Source: ZC4RG30 sp040508085
GTDB taxonomy: Bacteria > Pseudomonadota > Gammaproteobacteria > Steroidobacterales > Steroidobacteraceae
DNA length: 64,000 bases
Direction of reading: 5' to 3'
Assembly (NCBI GenBank): GCA_040508085.1
Contig: JBEVNO010000051.1
Span: 8,397-72,396 of the forward strand
Shown here: positions 41,448 to 49,527 of the stretch, in pieces
Position numbering within the stretch: position 1 is the first letter of the stretch
Layout: each line of letters begins with the position of its first letter
The notes under the pieces: generated by a model
What the model saw: the letters and a program-made list of their open reading frames with translations, nothing else
Database searches by the model: none
What the model was told of the DNA's origin: nothing
Translations under genes and position numbers: made by a program

Positions 41448-43916
41448 TTAAGGGTGATGCGCCGCGGCTGCGCCGCTGCTCACGGATGCCACGGTAGGCT
41501 TGGGCAGTTTCTTCTCTTCAGGACCCTGGCGGCGGAAGGCCTCGCTGGCCACGATGCCGTTGATCAGTGATTTGAACGTGTAGTTGCTCGCGGCTGCGTC
41601 GCGCACGATCTGCCGCACCTGCGGCATGTCGAAGTACTCCACCTCGCGGTTCAGCGCATACATCATCAGGCGCTTGGTCACCGTGGTCGGGAACTGGTCG
41701 GGACGGCTGGTCAGGTAGTGCCGCAGCTCCACCGGGCCGGACATCCTGATGCCACTGGCCAGTTCCGTGCTGGCATCGATCGGCGCCTTGGCGGCTGCAT
41801 CGACGGTGCGCCAGCGCCCCGTGTTGTCGAAGTTCTCGAGGGCGAGGCCCGGCGGATCGATGAGGCCATGGCAGGCCTGGCAGGTCTTGTTCTGGCGATG
41901 CTCTTCCAGGCGCGCCCGCACCGTGGTCGGCCTGGCGCCATCCTTGATGGCGAGGTCAGTGGCCACGTTCGGCGGTGGCGGCGTGGGCGGGCTGCCGACG
42001 ATCCGGTCCAGGATCCATGCGCCGCGCAGCACCGGTGAAGTGCGATCGCCGTATGAGGTGCGCAGCAGGAAAGCGCCCTTGCCCAGCAGGCCGAAGCGGT
42101 TCTCGTTGTCGAGCTTCACGCGCCGGAACTGCGCCCCGCGCACGCCCTGGATGTCGTACTGGCGAGCCAGCGTCTCGTTGACGAAGGTCCAGTCTGCGTT
42201 GAGCAGGTCCATCACGCTGCGGTTCTCCAGCAGCACGCTCGACAGGAACAGCCGGATCTCGGTCTCGAAATTGTTGCGCATCGCGGCGTTGAAGCCGCCA
42301 TCGGTGGGATCAACCTTGTCGAGTTCGTCCAGGTTCAGCCAGGCGAGGGCGAAGTTCTCCACCAGCGTGTTGGCGCGGGGATCCTTCAGCATGCGGTCGA
42401 CCTGCGCCTTGACCACCGCCGGGTCAGACAGGCGATGGTTCGTGGCCAGGTCAACCAGCTGCTGGTCCGGTCCGGTGCTCCACAGGAAGAAAGACAGGCG
42501 CGTGGCCAGTTCCAGGTCACTGAGCTGGCGCGAGTCATCCGCCTGCGGGGAAGTGGAGATGGAGCGATACAGGAAATCCGGGCTCGACAGCACCGCCGTT
42601 ACCAGCTCCGTGACGCCGGCGTCGAAACCGCCACTCTCCTTGCGCCCCATCTCGTAGAACTTCATCAACAGTGCAACATCTGCATCCGTGACCGGCCGCC
42701 GGAAGGCCTCGGTGCCAAGGTGGCGCGCGATCTTGTCGGCGCACGGACGCTCTTCGGCCTCACTCTTGGGCTGGCAGACGAAGATCTTCGCGCGGCTATC
42801 GCTCAACGACAGACCATGCGGCGCGAACGGCCCTTCGATCTCGATCGCTGTCTGGATGATGGGTACATCGGAGATGCGGCCACCGCCGCCGCCGAACCCG
42901 CCGCCGGCCGTCGCATCGTTGCTCAGCGCGCGCGAACGCTCGACATAGGTCAGCACCACATCGTGGCGGCCAGCCTTCACCTGCGCGGCGCTGGAGACAC
43001 GGGCGAGGATTTCCTTGCGTCCGTCCGGGCCGTCGCGGTCCGCAAGATCCACGTATTCCGGTCCGCCGATTTCCTTGCGCACCAGTTCTACGCCGTCGAC
43101 CAGGATCACCAGTGTCGCTGCGGTCTGTGCGCCGCGCGGATACAGGCCCATGTCGATGTAGTCTTCCTCGGGGACGTTGAATCGGTATTCGCCGTCGGCC
43201 GGGAAGACATGCGTGAAGCGGATGCCGCCGCGGTTGGTGCCGCCGCGCGTGCCCAGCGGAAAGGCGGTGGGGCCGGCCTGCGTCGCCGGAATGGTGACCT
43301 TCGCCATCTTCGGCACGGGCTCTCCCACCGCCAGCCGCGCCGCGCGCCGCGCCGCCGAAAGGTATTGCTCCATGAAGGAGGGCGATACAGCCAGTGCACC
43401 GGCGATGTTGCTGAAGCCTTCCACCTCGACCTCGGTGGGCAGGGTCTGGCGCGGGTCGATATCCACGCCGATCAACCCTTTCACCGACGCGGAGAATTCA
43501 TTGCGGTTCAGGCGCTGGATGGGCACATGGCCCACATGCTGTGCCTTGGGCTGGCCGTCGACCGAAGTCTCGAGGTAGGCGACCAGTGCATCGACATCGG
43601 CCTGTGCGGGCTGCTTGGCGCCAGCCGGGGGCATCAGCCGGCCGCGCAGCTTGCCAATGGTTTTTTCCCAGGTGGCCTGGTCCTGGTTCACATGGCCCAG
43701 CTCGAGTGTGTCGAAGGCGAGGCTGCCCGCCCAGTCAGTGGTGTTGTGGCACTCGGTGCAATGGTTGGTGATGAGCTGCTCCAGCCCCTGGGGTGCCGCT
43801 CCAGCCGGCGGCGCCTGGCCGTGCGCCAGCTGCGCTGCCAAAGCCAGACCCCACAGCGGCGCGCACGCGCCCGCCTGCTTCAGGGCATGTTTGACCAATG
43901 CTCCGCTCTTGCGCAT
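41448..43916 (-). CDS. large DUF1587/DUF1595/DUF1592/DUF1588/DUF1585 protein with two heme-c motifs
   Basis: 822 residues with an N-terminal signal (LALAAQLAHGQ). The first domain is cytochrome c-like with CTECH at residues 53-57 and MPPAG as a candidate Met ligand. Then come RLNRNEFSASVKGLIGVDI (DUF1587), a middle beta domain (IRFTHVFPADGEYRFNV), TEAFRRPVTDADV (DUF1595) and LATRLSFFLWSTGPD (DUF1592). The DUF1588 region has a second heme motif, CQACH at about 679-683, with LIDPPGLALENFD. The DUF1585 end has TKRLMMYALNREVEYF. It is the full-length form of the family seen in planctomycetes and myxobacteria. It is the first gene of the minus-strand operon and diverges from the YqjI-like regulator. 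Confidence 0.9.
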   Translation of the reverse strand: MRKSGALVKHALKQAGACAPLWGLALAAQLAHGQAPPAGAAPQGLEQLITNHCTECHNTTDWAGSLAFDTLELGHVNQDQATWEKTIGKLRGRLMPPAGAKQPAQADVDALVAYLETSVDGQPKAQHVGHVPIQRLNRNEFSASVKGLIGVDIDPRQTLPTEVEVEGFSNIAGALAVSPSFMEQYLSAARRAARLAVGEPVPKMAKVTIPATQAGPTAFPLGTRGGTNRGGIRFTHVFPADGEYRFNVPEEDYIDMGLYPRGAQTAATLVILVDGVELVRKEIGGPEYVDLADRDGPDGRKEILARVSSAAQVKAGRHDVVLTYVERSRALSNDATAGGGFGGGGGRISDVPIIQTAIEIEGPFAPHGLSLSDSRAKIFVCQPKSEAEERPCADKIARHLGTEAFRRPVTDADVALLMKFYEMGRKESGGFDAGVTELVTAVLSSPDFLYRSISTSPQADDSRQLSDLELATRLSFFLWSTGPDQQLVDLATNHRLSDPAVVKAQVDRMLKDPRANTLVENFALAWLNLDELDKVDPTDGGFNAAMRNNFETEIRLFLSSVLLENRSVMDLLNADWTFVNETLARQYDIQGVRGAQFRRVKLDNENRFGLLGKGAFLLRTSYGDRTSPVLRGAWILDRIVGSPPTPPPPNVATDLAIKDGARPTTVRARLEEHRQNKTCQACHGLIDPPGLALENFDNTGRWRTVDAAAKAPIDASTELASGIRMSGPVELRHYLTSRPDQFPTTVTKRLMMYALNREVEYFDMPQVRQIVRDAAASNYTFKSLINGIVASEAFRRQGPEEKKLPKPTVASVSSGAAAAHHP

Positions 43917-44096
43917 GACCCCTCACTCGTCTTTCTAGATCTTTTGCTGGTGGCAGCCGGTCTTGCCCCGGCGGCACCAATCCCCGGGAAGATAGAAGAT
44001 CACTTCCGGGTAGTCCATCTAGATTGCGCCCGCCCGTCTTAGTTCCGAACCGGGGCGGGAACCGAAAGATTCAACAAGTTACTTGCATCAGACCGA

Positions 44097-44130
44097 GTTT
44101 AGATATATCTTACATTCGTCATATCTAAAC
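44097..44130 (+). promoter_or_regulatory. perfect 10-bp inverted repeat, probable operator of the YqjI-like regulator
   Basis: GTTTAGATAT (44097-44106) and ATATCTAAAC (44121-44130) match perfectly around a 14-nt spacer (44107-44120). The right arm ends 13 nt before the regulator ATG, directly ahead of its AGGG ribosome site. It would overlap the promoter, as expected for autorepression by a PadR dimer. Confidence 0.75.
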
Positions 44131-44143
44131 AGGGTCTAAATCC

Positions 44144-44743
44144 ATGAGAACCTATTTTGAATCCGATCGCCACCGCCATGCCCGCCATTGCGGCGCACGC
44201 GACGGCGGGGGCCGGCACGGCGGCCTGGGGCGGGGCGACGCCTCTTTCGGCCGGGGCGGGCGGGGCGGGCGGGGCGGGGGTGGCCGGCAGCGGGTGTTCG
44301 ATCACGGGGCGCTGCGCCTGGTGGTGCTGGCACTGATCGCCGAGGCCCCGCGCCACGGTTACGAGCTCATCAAGGCCATCGAGGAGCGCCTCGCCGGCAG
44401 CTACAGCCCAAGTCCAGGCGTCATCTATCCGACCCTCACGCTGCTGCAGGAACTCGGCCATGCCACCGTCGAAGAGGGCGAAGGCAAGAAGCGCTATTCC
44501 ATTACGGACGAGGGCCGCCGTTACCTGGTGGCCAACCAGCCGGCGGTGGATGCGGCGCTGGCGCGCATGCAGGCTGTCAATGCCCGCCACGGTGGCGGAC
44601 CGGCGCCGCAGATCATCCGGGCGATGGAGAACCTGAAACTGGCGCTGCGGCTGCGCATGAATCGCGGCCCGCTGTCGGATGATGAACTGGCGCAGGTGGC
44701 CGCCGCGCTCGACACGGCGGCCGTCACCATCGAGCGCAGCTAG
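44144..44743 (+). CDS. PadR-family regulator, YqjI-like (metal-responsive)
   Basis: 199 residues. The N-terminal 50 residues are His/Gly/Arg-rich (DRHRHARHCGARDGGGRHGG, then GGRGGRGGGG). The winged-helix domain begins VFDHGALRLVVLALIAEAPRHGYELIKAIE and has SYSPSPGVIYPTLTLLQELGH, close to E. coli YqjI as I recall it. A C-terminal helical part (RAMENLKLALRLRMNRGPLSDDEL) follows. YqjI senses nickel or iron through its metal-rich tail and represses itself and the ferric reductase gene yqjH. Here the tail has four or five His and one Cys but is mainly Gly/Arg, so metal affinity may be weaker. A perfect palindrome precedes it, and DUF2218 follows 11 nt downstream. Confidence 0.88.
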   Translation: MRTYFESDRHRHARHCGARDGGGRHGGLGRGDASFGRGGRGGRGGGGRQRVFDHGALRLVVLALIAEAPRHGYELIKAIEERLAGSYSPSPGVIYPTLTLLQELGHATVEEGEGKKRYSITDEGRRYLVANQPAVDAALARMQAVNARHGGGPAPQIIRAMENLKLALRLRMNRGPLSDDELAQVAAALDTAAVTIERS

Positions 44744-44754
44744 AGGGGTGAACC

Positions 44755-45036
44755 ATGAGCAGGTTTGAAGGTGAAGCAACTACCGACCTGGCGCTGCGCA
44801 TCGTGCGCCGGCTGTGCAAGCACTGGTCGCACAAGTACCCCACGCACCTGGAAGACAGCAGCGGCACGATCCAGCTCAGCGACGTGCTGGTAACCCTGCG
44901 CGCGGAGCCGGACCGGGTGCATGTCAGTCTGGAAAATCCGCACGGAGAAGTGCCCGAGCGCCTGAAGGGCGTGGTGGCTGAGCACATGCAGCGCATGGCC
45001 GGGCCCGAGGTGCCGCTGGATGTGCGCTGGATCTAG
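44755..45036 (+). CDS. DUF2218 family protein
   Basis: 93 residues, 11 nt after the YqjI-like gene with GAGGGG upstream. The pattern ATTDLALRIVRRLCKHWSHKYP, then GTIQLSDVLVTLRAEPDRVHVSLENP, matches DUF2218. These are small single-domain proteins often encoded beside siderophore-interacting flavoproteins and iron regulators. The His/Cys in LCKHWSHK could bind metal. Its function is unknown, but the neighbourhood supports a role in iron handling. Confidence 0.85.
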   Translation: MSRFEGEATTDLALRIVRRLCKHWSHKYPTHLEDSSGTIQLSDVLVTLRAEPDRVHVSLENPHGEVPERLKGVVAEHMQRMAGPEVPLDVRWI

Positions 45037-45041
45037 GGAAG

Positions 45042-45869
45042 CTAGCGCAGCGTGGCAGGGGCCTGGCATTCCGGCGGACCAGTGGCCCGCCCGGCGGGGC
45101 TCTGCGCGGGTTGATAGGTGTAGTGCCAGGGTTCGTCTGGGGTTTTCAGCGGGCCGGTGAACCCGCCCGCTGCCTGGATGGCAGTGGCAAGTTTCTGCGC
45201 CCATCCGGGCTCGACCCACCTGGCAGCGATGGAGGCTGAGTCGGCGGCGGCGACCAGGCTCCCCTGCAGCTGCACCTGGAAGTCGACCGCGCGCGCCTGA
45301 CCATGGGGCGAGAGGCCGGGTGCCGCCAGCGTCGGGACAGGCCGTGGTTGCTGGCCGCGCAGCCATTCACTGAACTGCCGGGTCGCGCCCGGCGAGGCCG
45401 GCGGCGGCAGCCTGGCCGCTGCGGCCGCTTGCTGCATGCTGGCAGCCGCCCGCTCAACGCTGTCATTCGAATTCCAGCGTTGCAGCTGGATATCCAGGCT
45501 GCGGAACTGGGGATTCACAAACAGGGTGTACCCCGGATTGGCGGCACTGAAGATGCAATTGACCCGCGCTATCGCTGCGTCGAGGGACGCTTTCTCCGCC
45601 GACTGCGCGAAGGCCTGTGCCTGCGCGGCGCTCCAGCTCCATCGATCACCTATCTGCCCGCCCGCCCGCAGGTAGGCCCGCGCGGCCAGCAGCTGCCGTC
45701 CCTGGTCGGGCATGCGCGACAGTGTCGCCGCGGCACGCGGGTCCAGTGTTGCAGCCAATGCCTGCAGGTGCTCTGCCAAAGTGCCTGACGGTGCCGCCGC
45801 AACAGCCGCCCAGGGCCACAGCACCATCGCAAGGGTCAGCCCGCAGGCAGTCCAATGTGCCGTCCGCAT
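45042..45869 (-). CDS. exported M15-like peptidase (DD-peptidase / hedgehog fold)
   Basis: 275 residues with a signal peptide ending near AAVAAAP. The C-terminal half has the M15 zinc signature in degenerate form: SPHGQARAVDFQV (His and Asp ligands, usual SxHxxGxAxD) and TPDEPWHYTYQ (a Glu-Pro-Trp-His, with the third ligand). The N-terminal half is helical and unassigned. D-Ala-D-Ala carboxypeptidase or endopeptidase activity on peptidoglycan is likely but not certain. It is convergent with DUF2218, 5 nt apart, and divergent from the second ankyrin gene. Confidence 0.8.
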   Translation of the reverse strand: MRTAHWTACGLTLAMVLWPWAAVAAAPSGTLAEHLQALAATLDPRAAATLSRMPDQGRQLLAARAYLRAGGQIGDRWSWSAAQAQAFAQSAEKASLDAAIARVNCIFSAANPGYTLFVNPQFRSLDIQLQRWNSNDSVERAAASMQQAAAAARLPPPASPGATRQFSEWLRGQQPRPVPTLAAPGLSPHGQARAVDFQVQLQGSLVAAADSASIAARWVEPGWAQKLATAIQAAGGFTGPLKTPDEPWHYTYQPAQSPAGRATGPPECQAPATLR

Positions 45870-45966
45870 TGAATCGCTCCGGGTCGAGGCTGCTGCACGC
45901 GGGGGAATGGGGGGATATTATCAGCTGCTCCCCACAGGCCGAATCTCACAGGACGCCGGCACCGGC

Positions 45967-47538
45967 ATGCATATCCCGAAATCCATACCCGCATTCATCG
46001 CCATGCTGCTGCTGCCATGGGGGGCATTCGCGGGTGAGCCCGTCGGTGAGTCTTCCATCGAACTGGTGAACCTGGTGCGCAGCGGCGACAGCCAGGCCGC
46101 CCTGGCCGCCATCCGCGCAGGCGCCGACGTGAACGCCACACAGGCGGATGGCACCTCACCCTTGCTGTGGGCCGTGTACCGCGTCGACCACGAGCTGGTG
46201 GCGGCACTGCTGCAGCATGGTGCGAAGCCCGACGTCGGCAACGCGCTGGGCGCGACGCCGCTGTCCGAGGCGGTGAACCTGGCAGATGCCGCGCTGGTGA
46301 CGAAGCTGCTGAAGGCCAGGGCGGATCCGAACCTTGGCAATGAAGATGGCCAGACGCCGCTGATGCTGGCCGCACGCACCGGTGCACTGCCCATCGTGCA
46401 GGCCCTGGTCAAGGCCGGCGCGCGTGTCAACGAGCGCGAGAAATTCCGGGAGCAGACCGCGCTGATGTGGGCAGTCGCGGCCAACAACCCGGCGGTGGTG
46501 GATTTTCTCATCCGGCACAAGGCCGATGTGGAAGCGCGCGCCGCTGTCAACGACTGGGGCAACCAGATCACCTCCGAACCGCGCGCCCAGTACCGCAACA
46601 CGGGTGGCCTGACGCCACTGCTGTATGCAGCACGCTTCGGTTGCCTGGATTGCGTGAAGTCGCTGCTGAAGGCCGGTGCGCAGATCGATCGTCCCACGCC
46701 GGATGGCGTGACGCCGCTGATGACGGCCATCGACAACTCGAACTTCGACCTTGCCAATCTGCTGCTCGATGCCGGCGCCAATCCGCGCCTGTTCGACTGG
46801 TGGGGGCGCACCGCGGTCTATCTGGCTGCCGACATGCGCACCCGCGGTGGTGGAGGGCGCGCCGGGCCCGAGGGAGTGCGCGCCGTGGATGACGCACCGC
46901 CACCGCAGCCGGGCGCTCTGCAGCTGTTGCGCCGTCTGCTGGAAGCTGGCGTTGACCCGAATCCGCAGCTGGACATGCACCGGCCATTCCGCGGCCGTTT
47001 CACGGACGACCTGATCACCACTGGCTGCACGCCCTTGCTGCGCGCCGCGCTGTCGGTGGATCACGAGGCGGTGGCGGTGCTGCTGCAGCACGGCGCGCTG
47101 CCGGACCTGCCCAATGTGATGGGGGTGACACCGCTGATGGCGGCGGCCGGGATCGGCGCGCTGGTGGGCCTCACTACTGGCGGGCAGGGGCCGATCGGTG
47201 GCAGCGATCCGCAGGACAATGCCATCACCGTCATCGGCCTGCTGATCAAGGCGGGCGCCGACGTGAATGCACGCATCAGCGATACCACCAGCCGTACGGC
47301 CATCATCGCGCGGCCGAGTTCGATGACCACCCGCGAAGGGCAGACGGCGCTGTTCGGTGCCATCAGCAAGAACTGGACCCGGGTAGCCAGATTCCTGATC
47401 GAGCAGGGCGCCCAGCTGGATGTCCGCGATGCAGCCGGCAAGACCCTGGCCGACGCCCTGACTGGTCAGGCCGGTGGCCGTGACACCCCGAGCAGCGACG
47501 AAATGGTCAAGCTGATCAAGTCCGCGATGGGGGCCTGA
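45967..47538 (+). CDS. exported ankyrin-repeat protein, paralogue of the 37460 gene
   Basis: 523 residues from ATG 45967; an in-frame ATG at 45907 would add 20 residues. A signal peptide (AFIAMLLLPWGAFAGE) directs export. About ten ankyrin repeats (DGTSPLLWAVYRVDHELVAAL, LGATPLSEAVNLADAALVTKL, DGQTPLMLAARTGALPIVQAL) continue to the C-terminus, again with a Gly-rich insert (RGGGGRAGPEG) after a WWGRTAVYLAADM repeat. The order of repeats, the TSEPRAQ segment, the CxxC (FGCLDCVKSLL) and the insert all match the 37460 protein, so the two are paralogues. Unlike that one, it is not inside a DUF1592 operon; it is followed by the pseudokinase gene after 112 nt. Confidence 0.9.
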   Translation: MHIPKSIPAFIAMLLLPWGAFAGEPVGESSIELVNLVRSGDSQAALAAIRAGADVNATQADGTSPLLWAVYRVDHELVAALLQHGAKPDVGNALGATPLSEAVNLADAALVTKLLKARADPNLGNEDGQTPLMLAARTGALPIVQALVKAGARVNEREKFREQTALMWAVAANNPAVVDFLIRHKADVEARAAVNDWGNQITSEPRAQYRNTGGLTPLLYAARFGCLDCVKSLLKAGAQIDRPTPDGVTPLMTAIDNSNFDLANLLLDAGANPRLFDWWGRTAVYLAADMRTRGGGGRAGPEGVRAVDDAPPPQPGALQLLRRLLEAGVDPNPQLDMHRPFRGRFTDDLITTGCTPLLRAALSVDHEAVAVLLQHGALPDLPNVMGVTPLMAAAGIGALVGLTTGGQGPIGGSDPQDNAITVIGLLIKAGADVNARISDTTSRTAIIARPSSMTTREGQTALFGAISKNWTRVARFLIEQGAQLDVRDAAGKTLADALTGQAGGRDTPSSDEMVKLIKSAMGA

Positions 47539-47557
47539 GGGCCCGTGGCGACGCAGC

Positions 47558-47563
47558 TATAAT
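47558..47563 (+). promoter_or_regulatory. -10 element upstream of the pseudokinase gene
   Basis: A consensus TATAAT lies 88 nt before the pseudokinase ATG, shortly after the ankyrin stop. No clear -35 hexamer lies at the right distance. The octamer GTAGGACA occurs twice in the leader, at 47566-47573 and 47632-47639. A promoter here would separate the pseudokinase/MscS unit from the ankyrin gene. Confidence 0.5.
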
Positions 47564-47650
47564 TTGTAGGACAGCGCGCACAACACGTGCATTGCCTGTC
47601 CGACGCTGAATCACAGGCGGCCGCTGCCTGCGTAGGACAACATTCACTCT

Positions 47651-49519
47651 ATGGCAGCCCTATATCCCCCCTCCGGACCCTCCACCTTGCGCATCGCGGA
47701 GGACGCCGATATCCAGGATCTGCTCGACGCGCTGGTGGCGGGCGAATTCGATCAGGACGAATTCCTGCGGGAAATCCTGCTCCGCGAAGTGCGCGCGCCG
47801 GGCGTCGCCGCCGAAGCACTGGCCGCCCTTGAAGTGCGGCGCGCGCAGCTGAGCCATAAAACGTATGTTTGCGTGAAGGCCAGATTGCAGCTGCAGGGCG
47901 CCCGCGCCTCGCAGACGCAGGCGACCCAGGCGGCCATGCCCCAGCCTGCCGGGGGCCCGCGCGTTGCAGCACCCGCGCCCACGAACCAGGCCCGCGCCAA
48001 CCCGGTCATGCAGTCCAGCGCACCTGCGGGCCAGAGCCCGGCAACGCCGGCCCAGCCCGCGGCCGCGCCGACCCCCGCGCCGCCGGGTATGAAGGCCGGC
48101 GACGTATTGGCCGGCCGCTACCGCATCACCCGATTGCAGCGCCTCGACGCCGGCGGCAAACCCCAGGAGATGCTCGCCGAGCGCATCGCCGGGCCAACCG
48201 GCATCGTCTCGACTGTTGTCGCGCATGTACTCGACGCGGCGGTGCTGCGCGAACCGGCACGGCTGGACCGGATCGGCAAGCTGCAGGGTCTGTCGCACCC
48301 GGCCCTGGTACGCGTGCTCGATGTGGAGGAGCAGGCCGGCACGGTGCTGCTCATCACGGAGCAGCCCGCGGGAATCACGCTGCGCGACCTGCTGCAGCGG
48401 AACGGCGATCGCAGGCTCGCGGTGGATGCCGGCCTGCTGATCCTGCGCACCGTCGCGGGGGCACTGCTTTACATGCATGGCCAGGGCGTGGCGCATGGCA
48501 ATGTGGGCCGGCAGAACGTGCTGATCACCGATGGTGGCGACATCCGGCTGCAGGGTTTCGAGCTGCATCGGAATCTGTTCGGCGAGCTGCCGGCCGATCG
48601 CCGGGCCTTCGCGCGGCTCGCCTACGATCTGCTGACTGGTGCGGGGGTTACTGCAGAAGAAACTGCACGGCCGGCCGCACGCGCACCCGCCGGGGTGTCG
48701 CGCGAGCAGTGGCGCGCGGTGTCGGGCACCTTGCTGTCCACCGACGGCGCCCACAGCAACCAGGTACTGGTCGCCTTCGCAGGTGATCCTGCGCGCGTCG
48801 CTCCGGCTTTCTTCCCGGCCCAGGCTTTCGTGGCGGCCGGCCCGGCGCGGCCACGCATTCGCGCCGGCGACTGGGCCGCCATGGTCATCACGGCCGCCAT
48901 GCTGGGTACCGGCGGCTACCTGCTGCTGAAGTCGGAGCCGGCGCAGGTTGCCGGGAGCGCGGCGATTCCCGCGGCAGCAGCGCAGGCTGCGCCGGAGCCA
49001 GCCAGTGTGCCGTCACGCAAACCCACTGCGCCGGCGGCCGCCCCGCCCGCGCCTGTTGTTGCTGCCGCCGAAGCTGCAGCTGCACCTCCCGCGGCCACCA
49101 CTCGTGCGGAGCCCCCGTTCGAGCGCGCGGTGGTCGATCTCTCTGCTACCGCGGTGTGGGTGGATACCAGCGAATCCTTTGCGCGCATCTGGGTGCGTCG
49201 GCGCGGCCCGCTCAACAAGCCGGTGACTTTCCAGTGGTGGACCGAGACCGGCTCGGCCCAGGTGGGCCGGGATTTCCGCCAGATGCTCCCCAACACCGAA
49301 GTCATTCCCGCCGGCGAAAAAGGCATCAGCCTGCTGGTACAGCTGATCCCGGACGCCGGGCGCCGCGAGCCCCGCACGTTCTTCGTGAAGATCGATCGCC
49401 CCGGCCCCGGTGCGACGCTGGGTTCCCGGACGCTGGCCCAGGTGGCCATCGTGCCGCCTGAATATCCGGCAGCCCGGGATGCGCGCCCGGCGCGGGCCAT
49501 GTCGACGCTGACGCTGTAA
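47651..49519 (+). CDS. membrane-anchored pseudokinase with a Calx-beta-like outer domain
   Basis: 622 residues from ATG 47651. The N-terminal 75 residues are acidic-helical and unassigned, then an Ala/Pro/Gln-rich linker leads to a Ser/Thr-kinase-like domain (about 145-370) that begins LAGRYRITRLQRL. It is degenerate: the HRDxKxxN loop reads HGNVGRQN (282-289), so the catalytic Asp and Lys are Asn and Gly. DFG reads QGF, and I see no beta-3 lysine. One membrane helix follows (about 408-427). After another Ala/Pro linker, about 485-605 resembles a Calx-beta domain (ESFARIWVRRRGPLNKPVTF, GRDFRQM, RTFFVKIDRP). It probably senses rather than phosphorylates. The MscS gene follows after 8 nt. Confidence 0.8.
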   Translation: MAALYPPSGPSTLRIAEDADIQDLLDALVAGEFDQDEFLREILLREVRAPGVAAEALAALEVRRAQLSHKTYVCVKARLQLQGARASQTQATQAAMPQPAGGPRVAAPAPTNQARANPVMQSSAPAGQSPATPAQPAAAPTPAPPGMKAGDVLAGRYRITRLQRLDAGGKPQEMLAERIAGPTGIVSTVVAHVLDAAVLREPARLDRIGKLQGLSHPALVRVLDVEEQAGTVLLITEQPAGITLRDLLQRNGDRRLAVDAGLLILRTVAGALLYMHGQGVAHGNVGRQNVLITDGGDIRLQGFELHRNLFGELPADRRAFARLAYDLLTGAGVTAEETARPAARAPAGVSREQWRAVSGTLLSTDGAHSNQVLVAFAGDPARVAPAFFPAQAFVAAGPARPRIRAGDWAAMVITAAMLGTGGYLLLKSEPAQVAGSAAIPAAAAQAAPEPASVPSRKPTAPAAAPPAPVVAAAEAAAAPPAATTRAEPPFERAVVDLSATAVWVDTSESFARIWVRRRGPLNKPVTFQWWTETGSAQVGRDFRQMLPNTEVIPAGEKGISLLVQLIPDAGRREPRTFFVKIDRPGPGATLGSRTLAQVAIVPPEYPAARDARPARAMSTLTL

Positions 49520-49527
49520 GCAGCGCT

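Noticed and set aside
42435..44042. 535-codon plus-strand frame antisense to the large DUF1592 gene
   Set aside because: Shadow frame. The minus-strand protein has clear heme and family motifs; this one does not.
44221..44290. GGGGC-rich run read as a repeat element
   Set aside because: It is the Gly/Arg-rich coding segment of the YqjI-like regulator.
37460..47538. Idea that the two ankyrin genes flank a recently duplicated segment
   Set aside because: The genes between are different and the ankyrin proteins have diverged, so they are old paralogues.
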